DNA of 64,000 bases from Verrucomicrobiota bacterium (GTDB lineage Bacteria; Verrucomicrobiota; Verrucomicrobiia; Methylacidiphilales; JBCCWR01), in NCBI GenBank assembly GCA_039192515.1, contig JBCCXA010000001.1:246954-310953 (forward strand), written 5' to 3'. The notes beneath the pieces were generated by a model. It did not search any database. It was not told where the DNA came from and saw only the letters and a list, made by a program, of their open reading frames with translations. How positions within the stretch are numbered: the first letter of the stretch is position 1; each line of letters opens with the position of its first letter. Positions 23,110 through 32,232 of the stretch are shown here, in pieces. The translations under genes were made by a program, and so were the position numbers.

Positions 23110-23499
23110 ATGACAGCTAAAGAGTTCATGCGCACTTACGAAACCGCTACAGGTTCTCATGGACTGGATCATATGGTAAAGCTTATCGATAAGTATGCGG
23201 TCTATTGGTTCAGTGACGGCTCAAGTCATGTTGGCAAGCAGGCTGTGGAAGCGGCTATCAAGAATAACTTTGAAATAATCAAGGATGAGACCTATCAGAT
23301 TAGTCATTTGGTATGCTTAGCGGAGTCCAGAGAACTCGCCGTATGCATTTATCGTTTTGATTGGTCCGGTCTCGTTCGTGGCAAAGCTGCCTCAGGTTCA
23401 GGCCGGGGGACTACCGTGTTGGCGCGGGAAGGTGATTCATGGGTTGTCATTCATGAGCACTTGAGCAAGGGAAGTCATGAATTAGAGCAGCATACTTGA
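23110..23499 (+). CDS. NTF2-like / SnoaL-type protein
   Basis: This 129-residue protein has the cone-shaped NTF2-like pattern: two N-terminal helices, VKLIDKYAVYWFSDGSSHVGKQAVEAAIKNNFE, then three long strands, and a final GDSWVVIHEHLSKG. Members bind or isomerise small molecules or act as stress proteins (DUF4440/SnoaL_3 type). No catalytic Asp/His pair can be named with certainty. It is cytoplasmic, with no signal peptide. It converges with the gene at 23568. Confidence 0.75.
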   Translation: MTAKEFMRTYETATGSHGLDHMVKLIDKYAVYWFSDGSSHVGKQAVEAAIKNNFEIIKDETYQISHLVCLAESRELAVCIYRFDWSGLVRGKAASGSGRGTTVLAREGDSWVVIHEHLSKGSHELEQHT

Positions 23500-23567
23500 G
23501 CTTCTGGATGCCAAATCCTTTTTCCTTCACTGAGACCGTACGCCTGTCTCTTTGTGATGTGGCGTAA

Positions 23568-24977
23568 CTACTTCAACCCAAAAAAACCTCGTTCCTTAAT
23601 GATTTTGGCAACCCGTGGTGAAACAAGTTGCTGCCAGGAGGCATCTCCTAGATTTATCTTCTTAATAACATTGCTAGAAGAGAAGTTGACCATTGCGGGG
23701 TTTTCAGAACGGATGGGCTCAATAAAGCGGTTTTCTATCAAGTAGCGGTGCAGATGTTGCAAATGAGGCTCTACTTCAAGGTTATGAGCCGTAATAATCT
23801 GTTCGTTTTTTGGATTCCTCGCAGGGTAAACATACAATCGTACTTGGTTGCGGAATAGTCGTCCAAATGATTCTAGAATGCCCCCAGCTAAATCTTCGTA
23901 ATACTTCTCTTTGAAAATTTCTTTTAGAAGAGGTACTCCCAAGACAATGCCTATCTTTTCTTTAGAGGCTCGAGAAAGGTAGCTTGCTAGACGGTGAAAC
24001 TCCGCGTAATTAGAAATGACAACAGACTTTCCGAGTGCACCCAATATTTCTACTCTCGCAATAAAGTCCTTTAGGTCTAGACCTCCTTCGCCCTTGGTCA
24101 TCAAGTTATTCATGGTGATCTCCATGATTTCAACTAGTTCTTCTTTCTGCTCCGTTTTGCCGTCCTCTTGGAAAAATTGAAAATGTGCGGATTCTAACAT
24201 CTCAATATTGAGCTTGGTTACAGGACGAAACCTTCCTCTTTCAACTAGGATGGGTCGTTTATAAAGCATCTCAGCTGGTTGCAATACTTCACCATCAGGC
24301 GCAAACATAGTCGCTTCGGTCAAACCATGCTTTACAAGATACAAGGCTAGAACCCTATTATCGATATGCCCAAACGAAGGCCCGGAAAATTTCACCATGT
24401 CCACCTCTATCCTCCCTTTGGATACATTTTGGCATAATGAGCGAACAAACGATTCGGGTTCATGATGTAAGTAAAAGGCGCTATGGACTAAGTTAACCCC
24501 CACGATGCCGAGCGCTTCCTGTTGCTCCAAGTTTGTATCATCTAGCATCCGCACATGAATAATGATGTCATTAGAGTCCTGCATGGGACCCAATTGATAG
24601 CGAATGCCAACCCATCCATGACACTCATTAGTTCCGCGGAAATTTCGAGCGGAAACAGTATCTGCAAAGGCAAAAAATTGTGATGTTTCCCCTCTCTCTC
24701 CTGATAGCCTTTGCATGATGAGCTCGTATTCGTGATCCAGCATTTTGTGCAAACGCTTGCGAGAAACGTAGCGTTCACTCACTCCGTAGATCTCATCGGA
24801 AAACTTCATGTCATAGGCGGACATGCTTTTTGCAATAGTGCCAGCCGCACCCCCTACTCTGAAAAACCAACGAGCCGTTTCTTGCCCAGCTCCAATTTCC
24901 GCAAAGGTCCCGTACTTTGCATTATCTAAATTAACCTGGAGTGCCTTCTCCGAGGTTGTTAGAACTTCCTGACTCAT
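23568..24977 (-). CDS. Conserved protein of unknown function (about 470 residues)
   Basis: The ATG at 24977 (MSQEVLTTSEKALQVNLDNAKYGTFAEIGAGQE) is preceded by AGAGGA and fits the conserved start better than the ATG at 25013. The protein is 469 residues, soluble, with strongly patterned blocks: ARWFFRVGGAAGTIAKSMSAYDM, TNECHGWVGIRYQ and QQEALGIVGVNL. I have seen closely similar proteins in cyanobacteria and Verrucomicrobiota with no tested function; database names for them are inconsistent. It is divergent from the antiporter gene, with a 142-bp shared control region. Confidence 0.72.
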   Translation of the reverse strand: MSQEVLTTSEKALQVNLDNAKYGTFAEIGAGQETARWFFRVGGAAGTIAKSMSAYDMKFSDEIYGVSERYVSRKRLHKMLDHEYELIMQRLSGERGETSQFFAFADTVSARNFRGTNECHGWVGIRYQLGPMQDSNDIIIHVRMLDDTNLEQQEALGIVGVNLVHSAFYLHHEPESFVRSLCQNVSKGRIEVDMVKFSGPSFGHIDNRVLALYLVKHGLTEATMFAPDGEVLQPAEMLYKRPILVERGRFRPVTKLNIEMLESAHFQFFQEDGKTEQKEELVEIMEITMNNLMTKGEGGLDLKDFIARVEILGALGKSVVISNYAEFHRLASYLSRASKEKIGIVLGVPLLKEIFKEKYYEDLAGGILESFGRLFRNQVRLYVYPARNPKNEQIITAHNLEVEPHLQHLHRYLIENRFIEPIRSENPAMVNFSSSNVIKKINLGDASWQQLVSPRVAKIIKERGFFGLK

Positions 24978-25119
24978 CACCTTATCCTCTTTCCTAGTCC
25001 ATTGGTATAACACTCTTTCGGTTCTATACCATAAAACTTTCCCGCAAATTTCTCGGAAAAGATTGAATTCTTACCATTCTCGTCTAATGATTTGCGATTG
25101 TTAAAGCAACTATAAAGCT

Positions 25120-26658
25120 ATGGCTATCTTTAGAAATGTTAGTTTACTGGCACTGACCTTTTTGGTCTTATTCCAGTTCACAAATCTAACCCAGGCTTCA
25201 GTTAGAGGAGCTGAAGCAGATTTTCCTGTCAAGCTTAGCGACTACAAAGATTCTGAGGTCAAAAATATCTGGACCAAACTCAAAGGTAGGATCGATAAAG
25301 CCCCTTTTAATCTTATTGCTAGCATCATTTTTCTCTGCGCTATTCTTCACACTTTCATGGCTAGTAAGTTTATGGCGATTGCTCATAAGATTGAGCATAA
25401 ACACAAAAAGAAACTGGCCGAACAGAAAAATAGAGATGGCAAGGAGAAAGTATCTTTCAAGGCCACGCTTTTTCACTTTTTAGGGGAGATTGAAGCGATC
25501 TTCGGCATCTGGGTGGTGCCTCTCGCAGTGATCATAGTTGTGATGCATGGTGGTGGTGTCATGGAGCATTATATTGGTGAAACTGTAAATTACAGAGAGC
25601 CCATATTTGTAGTGGTGATTATGACCATCGCTGCTTCTAGACCGGTGATGTTTTTTGCTGAAAAGTGCATCAGCTTTATTGCGGCTCTGGGTAAAGGCAC
25701 CCCTCTTGCTTACTGGCTGAGCATTCTAACCATTGCTCCTCTACTAGGTTCTTTCATTACCGAGCCTGCTGCAATTTCCATTGGAGCGCTACTTCTGAGT
25801 CAGAAATTCTATGAGCTCAACCCAAGCAACAAACTCAAGTACGCAACCATTGGACTCCTTTTTGTAAACATTTCTATAGGGGGAACTCTGACTAATTTTG
25901 CAGCGCCTCCCGTGCTTATGGTAGCTACTGCTTGGGATTGGAGCACTCCATTCATGGCGGCTCACTTTGGTTGGAAAGCCCTGGCCGCTATACTTATCTC
26001 CAACACCCTTTATTTTGTAGTCTTTGCTAAGGAATTCAAAACCATGGCAGTTGAGACTGTTGAGGTCGATGGTTCAAAAGATGCGAGAGCCAAGTCTATT
26101 CCTCTTTGGATTGTTGTTGTTCACCTCTTGTTCATGGCCTACACCGTATCTTTTGCTCACTTTTCACCACTTTGCATTGGAGGCTTCCTTTTCTACATCG
26201 CCTTTACTTATGCAACACAACATCATCAAAATGATTCTATCAATCTAAAGCCCGCTTTACTGGTTGGTTTCTTTCTGGCAGGTCTAGAGATACATGGGGG
26301 TTGCCAAACATGGTGGATCGAGCCAGTGCTCTCTGTGCTTAACGCGTGGCCTCTCATGATCGGTTCCACTGCTCTTACAGCATTCAACGATAATGCGGCT
26401 ATTACTTACCTTGCTTCTTTGGTTCCTTCATTTACTGATGAAATGAAGTATGCAGTAGTCGCTGGGGCTGTGACTGGAGGAGGATTAACTGTTATTGCCA
26501 ATGCCCCTAACCCTGCTGGACAGTCTATTCTCAGTAAACATTTTGCTAATCGATCTGTTAGCCCATTTTACTTAGCCTTAAGTGCACTCATCCCAACGAT
26601 TATAGCGGGAGCTTGTTTTATGCTCTTGCCTCATATTCCAATTCCTGAAGGTTTTTAG
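25120..26658 (+). CDS. Putative Na+/H+ antiporter (DUF1504/PF07399-like)
   Basis: A 512-residue protein with a signal-like N-terminus (to about 27), a periplasmic stretch, and around 11 hydrophobic segments. Conserved-looking parts include APLLGSFITEPAAISIGALLLSQKFYELNP and TNFAAPPVLMVATAWDW, with a late TALTAFNDNAAITYLASLVP. The Asn-Asp-Asn and Glu-Pro-Ala motifs within membrane segments recall ion-transporter half-helices. Family members are annotated as putative Na+/H+ antiporters in the inner membrane. No partner gene is evident; the next gene is a hydrolase 39 bp on. Confidence 0.8.
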   Translation: MAIFRNVSLLALTFLVLFQFTNLTQASVRGAEADFPVKLSDYKDSEVKNIWTKLKGRIDKAPFNLIASIIFLCAILHTFMASKFMAIAHKIEHKHKKKLAEQKNRDGKEKVSFKATLFHFLGEIEAIFGIWVVPLAVIIVVMHGGGVMEHYIGETVNYREPIFVVVIMTIAASRPVMFFAEKCISFIAALGKGTPLAYWLSILTIAPLLGSFITEPAAISIGALLLSQKFYELNPSNKLKYATIGLLFVNISIGGTLTNFAAPPVLMVATAWDWSTPFMAAHFGWKALAAILISNTLYFVVFAKEFKTMAVETVEVDGSKDARAKSIPLWIVVVHLLFMAYTVSFAHFSPLCIGGFLFYIAFTYATQHHQNDSINLKPALLVGFFLAGLEIHGGCQTWWIEPVLSVLNAWPLMIGSTALTAFNDNAAITYLASLVPSFTDEMKYAVVAGAVTGGGLTVIANAPNPAGQSILSKHFANRSVSPFYLALSALIPTIIAGACFMLLPHIPIPEGF

Positions 26659-26697
26659 GTTTGCCACATCACTGCGTATGAAGGATAAAGTAATGCA

Positions 26698-27615
26698 GTG
26701 CCTTTAAGAAGCCTTCGGAACATTCACTCTTTTCGCTTGCCCCGGTTCCCGCGCAAACCCAAGTGGACACAGCGCAATTTTATTTCAGAGGTTCTTATCC
26801 CTTCACTCCTTCAGCCTCGTCGAGGTAAGAAAGCTCCTCAACCACTTCTTTTCCCAAAGCTTAAAGAAGGTCAGCTTGCCATAACTTGGATAGGTCACGC
26901 TTCTTTCCTGATTCAAACACCCAAACGCAATGTCTTGATTGATCCCAACTGGGCTAAGTGGCTTTTTATTATTAAGCGCTTGAAGCATGCCGGTGCCCTT
27001 CAGCACCAACTTCCTAATATTGACCTTGTTTTAATTACACACGCCCATTTCGATCATCTGGACAGACCTAGTCTCAAATCCATAGCGGCCCAACAACCCA
27101 TAATCGTTCCCAATGGAGTCAGCAATCTCGTTCACAGGCTAGGATTTAAGCTAGCCCAGGAAATGAATTGGTGGGACCAATGGGAATTTGAGGATCTCAA
27201 AATTACATTCACACCTGCTAAGCATTGGGGTGCACGCATGGTCCTAGACCGTCATCGCCTCTATGGAGGTTACATCATTGAATATCAAGGGCGTAAGATC
27301 TATCATTGTGGAGACTCTGCTTATTTTGAAGGTTTCAAAGAAATTGGTAGACGTGAATCTCCTGAAATCGCTTTACTCCCGATAGGCGCCTACGAGCCAC
27401 CTTCATTTCGAGACCACCACATTACTCCAGAGCAAGCAGTAGAAGCTTTTCAAGAACTGAATTCCAAGAGACTGATCCCCATGCATTATGGGACTTATAG
27501 ACTCAGCTATGAGCCCATGCACGAACCCCCGCAGCGCCTTATGCAGGCAGCAGCGGCTAAAGGAATTCTTCCAAACCTAACTTTTCTTACCGAAGGGTTG
27601 CCGCAGGTTTTTTAA
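26698..27615 (+). CDS. Metallo-beta-lactamase-fold hydrolase (NAPE-PLD/UlaG-like)
   Basis: A 305-residue protein starting from GTG 26698; the only nearby ATG (26693) runs into a stop. It has the metal motif THAHFDHLD, the earlier ITWIGHASFLIQ and DPNW, then KHWGAR, HCGDSAYFEGF and PMHYGTYR. Together these are the NAPE-PLD/UlaG-type MBL layout with two metal ions. Members hydrolyse phosphodiesters or lactones; the substrate is unknown. No signal peptide is present. The basic N-terminal 40 residues may contact the membrane. A palindromic repeat begins at its stop codon. Confidence 0.85.
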   Translation: MPLRSLRNIHSFRLPRFPRKPKWTQRNFISEVLIPSLLQPRRGKKAPQPLLFPKLKEGQLAITWIGHASFLIQTPKRNVLIDPNWAKWLFIIKRLKHAGALQHQLPNIDLVLITHAHFDHLDRPSLKSIAAQQPIIVPNGVSNLVHRLGFKLAQEMNWWDQWEFEDLKITFTPAKHWGARMVLDRHRLYGGYIIEYQGRKIYHCGDSAYFEGFKEIGRRESPEIALLPIGAYEPPSFRDHHITPEQAVEAFQELNSKRLIPMHYGTYRLSYEPMHEPPQRLMQAAAAKGILPNLTFLTEGLPQVF

Positions 27616-27743
27616 CTGGATGATGTAGAGAAGTTAGACCGAGATGCAAAAAAGCTTGAGCCAAAAGAACAAGAGACTCTATGTTTCTTAAGGCCAAGAT
27701 CCTGCACAGATCTATAAGTCTCTGTGGCATCATTCGAGTTTAA
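27611..27743 (+). repeat. Palindromic intergenic repeat (MITE-like), copy B
   Basis: The left end TTTAACTGGATGATG overlaps the stop of the hydrolase gene; the right end is TCTGTGGCATCATTCGAGTTTAA. The inside contains AGACTCTATGTTTCTTAAGGCCAAGATC, closely matching copies A and D. It is 133 bp, with a shorter middle than A and D. Confidence 0.72.
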
Positions 27744-27853
27744 TCCAGGAAATGCTTTGGCTTATCTAATCTAATCACCATTTTTGCCTATTAGACACCT
27801 ATCTCGCTCAAGATGAGAGGCATGGCAGGGTTTAGCACAAATAGGTGAAAAAT

Positions 27854-28945
27854 ATGCTGCAAAGTGTTTATTTTTCAGTAAGAAAGAATAGTTGCCGATA
27901 TCTAAAATCTAATAGGCCACGCCCAACAGTCATCTATTCATGCTATATGAACTCAAAATTATCTAATCTGCGCAAAGAATTTGTTATTCTCATGGTGCCC
28001 ATTGTCATCATTATGATGATGTGGGTTTACTTTTTTGGTAAGAAAGAATTAGGCCCCATTCGCCTTGGTATTAATATATGGCCAGGCTATGAGTATCTCT
28101 TTCTCGCTGAGTCTATGGGATACTATAAGGAACTAGGAGTCGACATGCAGATCGTAGAGACGGCAAGTCTCGATGACCTGAGAAGAGCCTACGAGCGCGG
28201 CACGGTAGACGTGATGGCGACCAGTCTTATCGAGGTCGTACAAGCTGCCGCAAATTCAGGCAATATCCCAAAGATTTTTATGATCACCGATTATTCTAAT
28301 GGTGCTGATGTGATTATAGCTAGAGAGGGCATTGAGAGCATAAAAGATTTGAAAGATAAAAGAGTTGGCCTGGAAATGGCCTCCTTAGGGCAATTCATGG
28401 TGGCACGCGCTCTACAAAAACATAACCTGAGTTTGGATGATATAGTTATGGTGCCCATGGCACAAGAGGAGATGCATCAAGCTATCCTAAGTGTTGAAGT
28501 TGACGCTGTGATGACCTATCCACCCGTATCGGTAAAACTTCTTCGGGATAATACAAACAAAATCATTTTTGATAGCAGCGAAATTCCTGGTGAGATTATT
28601 GATGTGGTTTCTGCTACTAGTCAGGTTGTAAAAGAGCGACCTGGAGATCTTCTTAAAATCATTAAAGCTTGGGAAAAGGCTCTAGATTTTGCCGCTCAGT
28701 CTCCTGCGGAAGCTCACAAATTTGCCGCAGATCGTCAAAACATTACACCTCATGAGTTCAAGAAGTCCTTAGAGGGCATACGGCTACTCAATATTGATAG
28801 ACAAAAAAGTTTATTTGATGAGAAAGTGGAGTTAGAAAACGGAATCAGACTCATCAAAGAAATAATCCTAACTCCGGGACAATACCAAGAGCTTCCCTCT
28901 AGTGAAGCATTTATATTCTCAAAGGCCATTAAACTAGCAGATTAA
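27854..28945 (+). CDS. Membrane-anchored substrate-binding protein (NMT1/SsuA-like)
   Basis: The start at 27854 has AGGTG 6 bp upstream; a later ATG at 27947 would also keep the membrane helix. One membrane segment (FVILMVPIVIIMMMWVYFF) is followed by a type-II periplasmic binding fold: RLGINIWPGYEYLFLAESMGYYKELGVDMQIVE, then DLKDKRVGLE and AVMTYPPV. This is the pattern of SsuA/TauA/ThiY-like proteins. No ABC permease or ATPase is nearby. The gene is followed 12 bp later by a sensor kinase and then a response regulator, so it probably serves as a tethered ligand sensor. Confidence 0.8.
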   Translation: MLQSVYFSVRKNSCRYLKSNRPRPTVIYSCYMNSKLSNLRKEFVILMVPIVIIMMMWVYFFGKKELGPIRLGINIWPGYEYLFLAESMGYYKELGVDMQIVETASLDDLRRAYERGTVDVMATSLIEVVQAAANSGNIPKIFMITDYSNGADVIIAREGIESIKDLKDKRVGLEMASLGQFMVARALQKHNLSLDDIVMVPMAQEEMHQAILSVEVDAVMTYPPVSVKLLRDNTNKIIFDSSEIPGEIIDVVSATSQVVKERPGDLLKIIKAWEKALDFAAQSPAEAHKFAADRQNITPHEFKKSLEGIRLLNIDRQKSLFDEKVELENGIRLIKEIILTPGQYQELPSSEAFIFSKAIKLAD

Positions 28946-28957
28946 ATTCATCAGTCC

Positions 28958-31162
28958 ATGACTCGCTCTAGCAGAAAATTTATATCCCTAAAAACTAGTC
29001 TTATCGCACCTATTCTCTTAAGTTTTCTTTTAGCCGTTTTTTTCTATTTGTGGATGCAACATCGTAACCTAAATAACAGGTTGCTTCAGGATGCCAAAGT
29101 CCAGGCAGAGGTCATTGCCTACTCCACAAAATATGTTGCAGAAATCTCCGGCTTCTCACCCAAGCTTAATCGAGCAGTTATGGCCTTTGGGATAGAGCAA
29201 GATATTAGTTCTGTGGTTGTCATATTAGAGAAAAATCTCCAGGTCATGTCCTCTAGTCGCATCGCTTGGAAGGGCAAAAATATCATGAATGTGGCAGGCG
29301 CAAATATTCACAAAGAGGCCGTCCAAAAACTAGGCAACGCTAAGCTTATGGAACATTTGTGGCTTCATTACAGGGATGAACATCGCCTTTTTTTTCTTAC
29401 GCCTTTTTTCGTCGACAGTCCAGATGCTCCAGGGAAGCTCGATAAGGCTTGGGTCATTGTTGAAAAAAATACCCACAGACTAGAAAAAGATATTGAAAAT
29501 CAACTCAAGCAGACAGCCTTTTTATTTATCTCTATCATCCTGTTGTTATCAGGGTTCATTTACTTGCTTTTAGAAAAAAGGCTGTTCCAACCTCTTAGTG
29601 CTATAGCCGAGAGTATTCGTACTCATTCTGCTGGTGAATCCCATAGCCTTTCAGCTTTGCGCCAAGATGAGATTGGCGATCTGGCAAAAACTTTAAGTAA
29701 TGCTTGGAATAAACAAAAAAAGTCTGAAAAAGAATTAAATATTATTCTTAATAGTGTGCCGGCACTTATTTTTTATAAGGATGCTGAAAACAACATCATT
29801 CGACTGAACATGCCAGCTGCTGAGGCCATGGGGCTAACCGTTGAAGAGGTGGAGGGCAAAAATGCTCGAGAGTTCTTTCCAACTGTAGCGGAAGATTATC
29901 ATAAAGATGATTTAGAAGTCATTGAGTCAGGGGAACCTAAATTAGGAATTATAGAGTGCTTTGAACCCAAGTCCGGCGGAAGGCGATGGATCGAAACAGA
30001 TAAGGTACCATACTACAATGATCAAGGAGATATCGTAGGAGTTATTGCTTTAGTTAAGGACATCACAGAACAACACATGGCAACTACAGCGCTAAGTGAT
30101 CGTGAAAAAAAATTAAAGAACATCTTAGAGAACATGATCGATGGTTTGGCGGTTGTCGATCAAAACGGAAATGTCCAAAGTTTCAACCCAGCGTGTGAAA
30201 GAATCTTTGGTTATCAGTCTGAACACATGATTGGAGTAAATATTAGTCGGCTGATTCCCGAATCCCATCGTTTGAAATACAAAAAATATCTTTCTGAGAA
30301 TCAGAAATCTGGGATAGCAGATATCATAGGGGTCGGACGAACTCTTGAGGCGCAAAGAAAAAATGGAGAAATTTTCCCGCTAGAGCTTTCGGTGTCTGAA
30401 CTACCTGTAGATGGTGAGGTATTGTATTGCGGTTTTTTACGGGATATAACCGACCGCAAAAAAGCAGAAGACGATATTAGGACGAAAAATAAAGATTTGG
30501 AAATGATGCTTCATGTCGTTTCTCATGACCTCCGTGAACCCCTGCGAACCATCGCCAACTTTTCTGACCTGCTTAAAGAAGAATACTATGAAGCATTCGA
30601 TGATGAGGCGGCTGACTATATTAAACGAATTAGTAGGGGTGTAGACCGTATGAGACTACTGCTAGATGCCATCATGGATCTATCTAGGGCAAAGAATAAA
30701 TCTTTTACTTTAGAACCTATGGATATAAGAGAGTGCATCGAAAGTTCGCTTGAGTCATTGGATGCCAGTATACATGGGGCAAAGGCGCAGATTGATATTT
30801 CTAATGGGTTTCATCCCTTCAAGGGTGATAAGACATGGATGAAACAGGTCTTTAATAATTTAATCCATAACGCCATAAAGTTCTCTGGTGATAGTCCACC
30901 ACGTATTCAGATTATGCCCTACGAGGAAAAAATAGATCACGTCACAGTGCGAGGCGTACAAGTGCTTGATAGAGGTATAGGTGTTCCCGAAATAGCCAGG
31001 GCAAAGATCTTTACACTATTCCAGAGAGCTGTAGGAAGAAATGTTGAAGGCACCGGCGCAGGCCTTGCCATTGTTAGCCAAATCATTCAGCGTCACGGGG
31101 GTAAGATATGGATTGAGCCACGCGAAGGTGGTGGATCTAAATTTATTTTTACACTATCATAA
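28958..31162 (+). CDS. PAS-domain sensor histidine kinase
   Basis: A 734-residue inner-membrane kinase. TM1 is at about 12-30, a periplasmic sensor region runs to about 185, and TM2 is at about 187-205. A HAMP-like segment (to 255) and two PAS domains follow (about 260-370 and 385-505, the second with GFLRDITDRKKAE). The H-box is HVVSHDLREPLRTI with His523. The ATPase region has the N-box NLIHNAIKFS, G1 DRGIGVP and G2 GTGAGLAIV. It belongs to the type that pairs with single-domain regulators. The start ATG follows the binding-protein gene by 12 bp. Confidence 0.92.
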   Translation: MTRSSRKFISLKTSLIAPILLSFLLAVFFYLWMQHRNLNNRLLQDAKVQAEVIAYSTKYVAEISGFSPKLNRAVMAFGIEQDISSVVVILEKNLQVMSSSRIAWKGKNIMNVAGANIHKEAVQKLGNAKLMEHLWLHYRDEHRLFFLTPFFVDSPDAPGKLDKAWVIVEKNTHRLEKDIENQLKQTAFLFISIILLLSGFIYLLLEKRLFQPLSAIAESIRTHSAGESHSLSALRQDEIGDLAKTLSNAWNKQKKSEKELNIILNSVPALIFYKDAENNIIRLNMPAAEAMGLTVEEVEGKNAREFFPTVAEDYHKDDLEVIESGEPKLGIIECFEPKSGGRRWIETDKVPYYNDQGDIVGVIALVKDITEQHMATTALSDREKKLKNILENMIDGLAVVDQNGNVQSFNPACERIFGYQSEHMIGVNISRLIPESHRLKYKKYLSENQKSGIADIIGVGRTLEAQRKNGEIFPLELSVSELPVDGEVLYCGFLRDITDRKKAEDDIRTKNKDLEMMLHVVSHDLREPLRTIANFSDLLKEEYYEAFDDEAADYIKRISRGVDRMRLLLDAIMDLSRAKNKSFTLEPMDIRECIESSLESLDASIHGAKAQIDISNGFHPFKGDKTWMKQVFNNLIHNAIKFSGDSPPRIQIMPYEEKIDHVTVRGVQVLDRGIGVPEIARAKIFTLFQRAVGRNVEGTGAGLAIVSQIIQRHGGKIWIEPREGGGSKFIFTLS

Positions 31163-31192
31163 ATTCTATAAAGCTGTATATTACATCATCGG

Positions 31193-31633
31193 ATGAATAT
31201 ATTGGTTATGGATAGACCTCTGAGAATATTGTTGGTGGATGACAGTGATGACGACATCTTGCTGATCAAGAATGCTTTCAAAAAATGCGATAGACTAAGC
31301 ATCATTGATGCAGTAAACGATGGGCAAGAGGCGTTAAATTATCTCAAACAAATAGGCGAATACTCTGAGGCGGAGCGTCCTGACATGCTTTTACTTGATA
31401 TCAATATGCCTGTCATTGGTGGCTTTGAAGTTTTAGAACATCTTAGTAAGCACGACGATTTTATGTCACTTCCAGTTGTTATGTTGACAACAAGTGACAA
31501 TGAAGACGATGTCACTAATTCATACAAGCTAGGAGCTTGCAGCTATATTCGGAAGCCAGATACCTTTTCTGATATGAAAGGTATCACCGAAAAATTTGAG
31601 AATTACTGGTGTAGCACCGTCAAGATACCCTAA
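31193..31633 (+). CDS. Single-domain response regulator (Rcp1-like)
   Basis: A 146-residue receiver domain only: ILLVDDSDDDILLIKNAF (acidic pocket), LLLDINMPVIGGFEVLE with phospho-acceptor Asp69, VVMLTTSDNEDD and SYIRKPDTFSDM (conserved Lys). No output domain is present. The Rcp1 type normally passes phosphate on or acts by protein contact. It lies 31 bp after the kinase gene and is surely its partner. A second ATG at residue 6 (MDRPLRILL) is a possible start. Confidence 0.92.
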   Translation: MNILVMDRPLRILLVDDSDDDILLIKNAFKKCDRLSIIDAVNDGQEALNYLKQIGEYSEAERPDMLLLDINMPVIGGFEVLEHLSKHDDFMSLPVVMLTTSDNEDDVTNSYKLGACSYIRKPDTFSDMKGITEKFENYWCSTVKIP

Positions 31634-31926
31634 TTACCGGTTATTTTATTTATATCAGTAAAATCTATAATTTACATACAAATTCTAGCATCTCCTTACA
31701 TTCAATCTTATTTATATAAGGTGTAGGCCAATACCTTGCGGGTTATTCTATACAGTATTTTATTGCCTATTTTCTCAAAAAAAAGTTGCCAAAAGTGCGG
31801 AATGATATAGCTTGCTTTTCCGGTTAATAACCTTCTCGGGTTAGGTTGCTTATGAAAAATCTATTAGGTTTGCACTTTATAACATCGCATTACCGAAATC
31901 TACTTTATCTAATGACGGAGGTGGCT
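31634..31926. other. AT-rich spacer after the response regulator
   Basis: 293 bases with no convincing gene. It contains several TATAA-like stretches (31660-31720) but no strong hairpin. It probably carries the end of the signalling operon and the promoter of the next small gene. Confidence 0.35.
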
Positions 31927-32226
31927 ATGCATTTTAAAGCACACTTGCGCAGTTACCACGTAAATCGAAATTCGCGCACGATTGGTAGCTACTACATTGA
32001 CCAAATCATAAAAAATTTTGAAGTCGGTGAACTCACCAATGGTGATTATGTGGAAATAAACCTGCGCAGAATCCCTGTCAACGAATTCTACCTTAAGCAC
32101 CGTGCTTTCCTTTCTATACGCCATACCATAGAGATAGTATTTGCCGGGGTGCTTGCTTTCTTTATTTTTATGATGGCTGGCAAACTCACGTTTTTTGTTT
32201 TAGGTATGATGAAGAATCTTAACTGA
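31927..32226 (+). CDS. Small membrane protein of unknown function
   Basis: The ATG at 31927 is chosen because of an excellent Shine-Dalgarno sequence, GGAGG at 31917-31921. The product is 99 residues. A basic, soluble N-terminal part comes first (YHVNRNSRTIGSYYIDQIIKNFEVGELTNGDYVEINLRRIP). Then a single or hairpin membrane region begins at about residue 68 (TIEIVFAGVLAFFIFMMAG). No family is recognised. It converges with polX, with only 6 bp between the stops. Confidence 0.6.
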   Translation: MHFKAHLRSYHVNRNSRTIGSYYIDQIIKNFEVGELTNGDYVEINLRRIPVNEFYLKHRAFLSIRHTIEIVFAGVLAFFIFMMAGKLTFFVLGMMKNLN

Positions 32227-32232
32227 GGGGGA

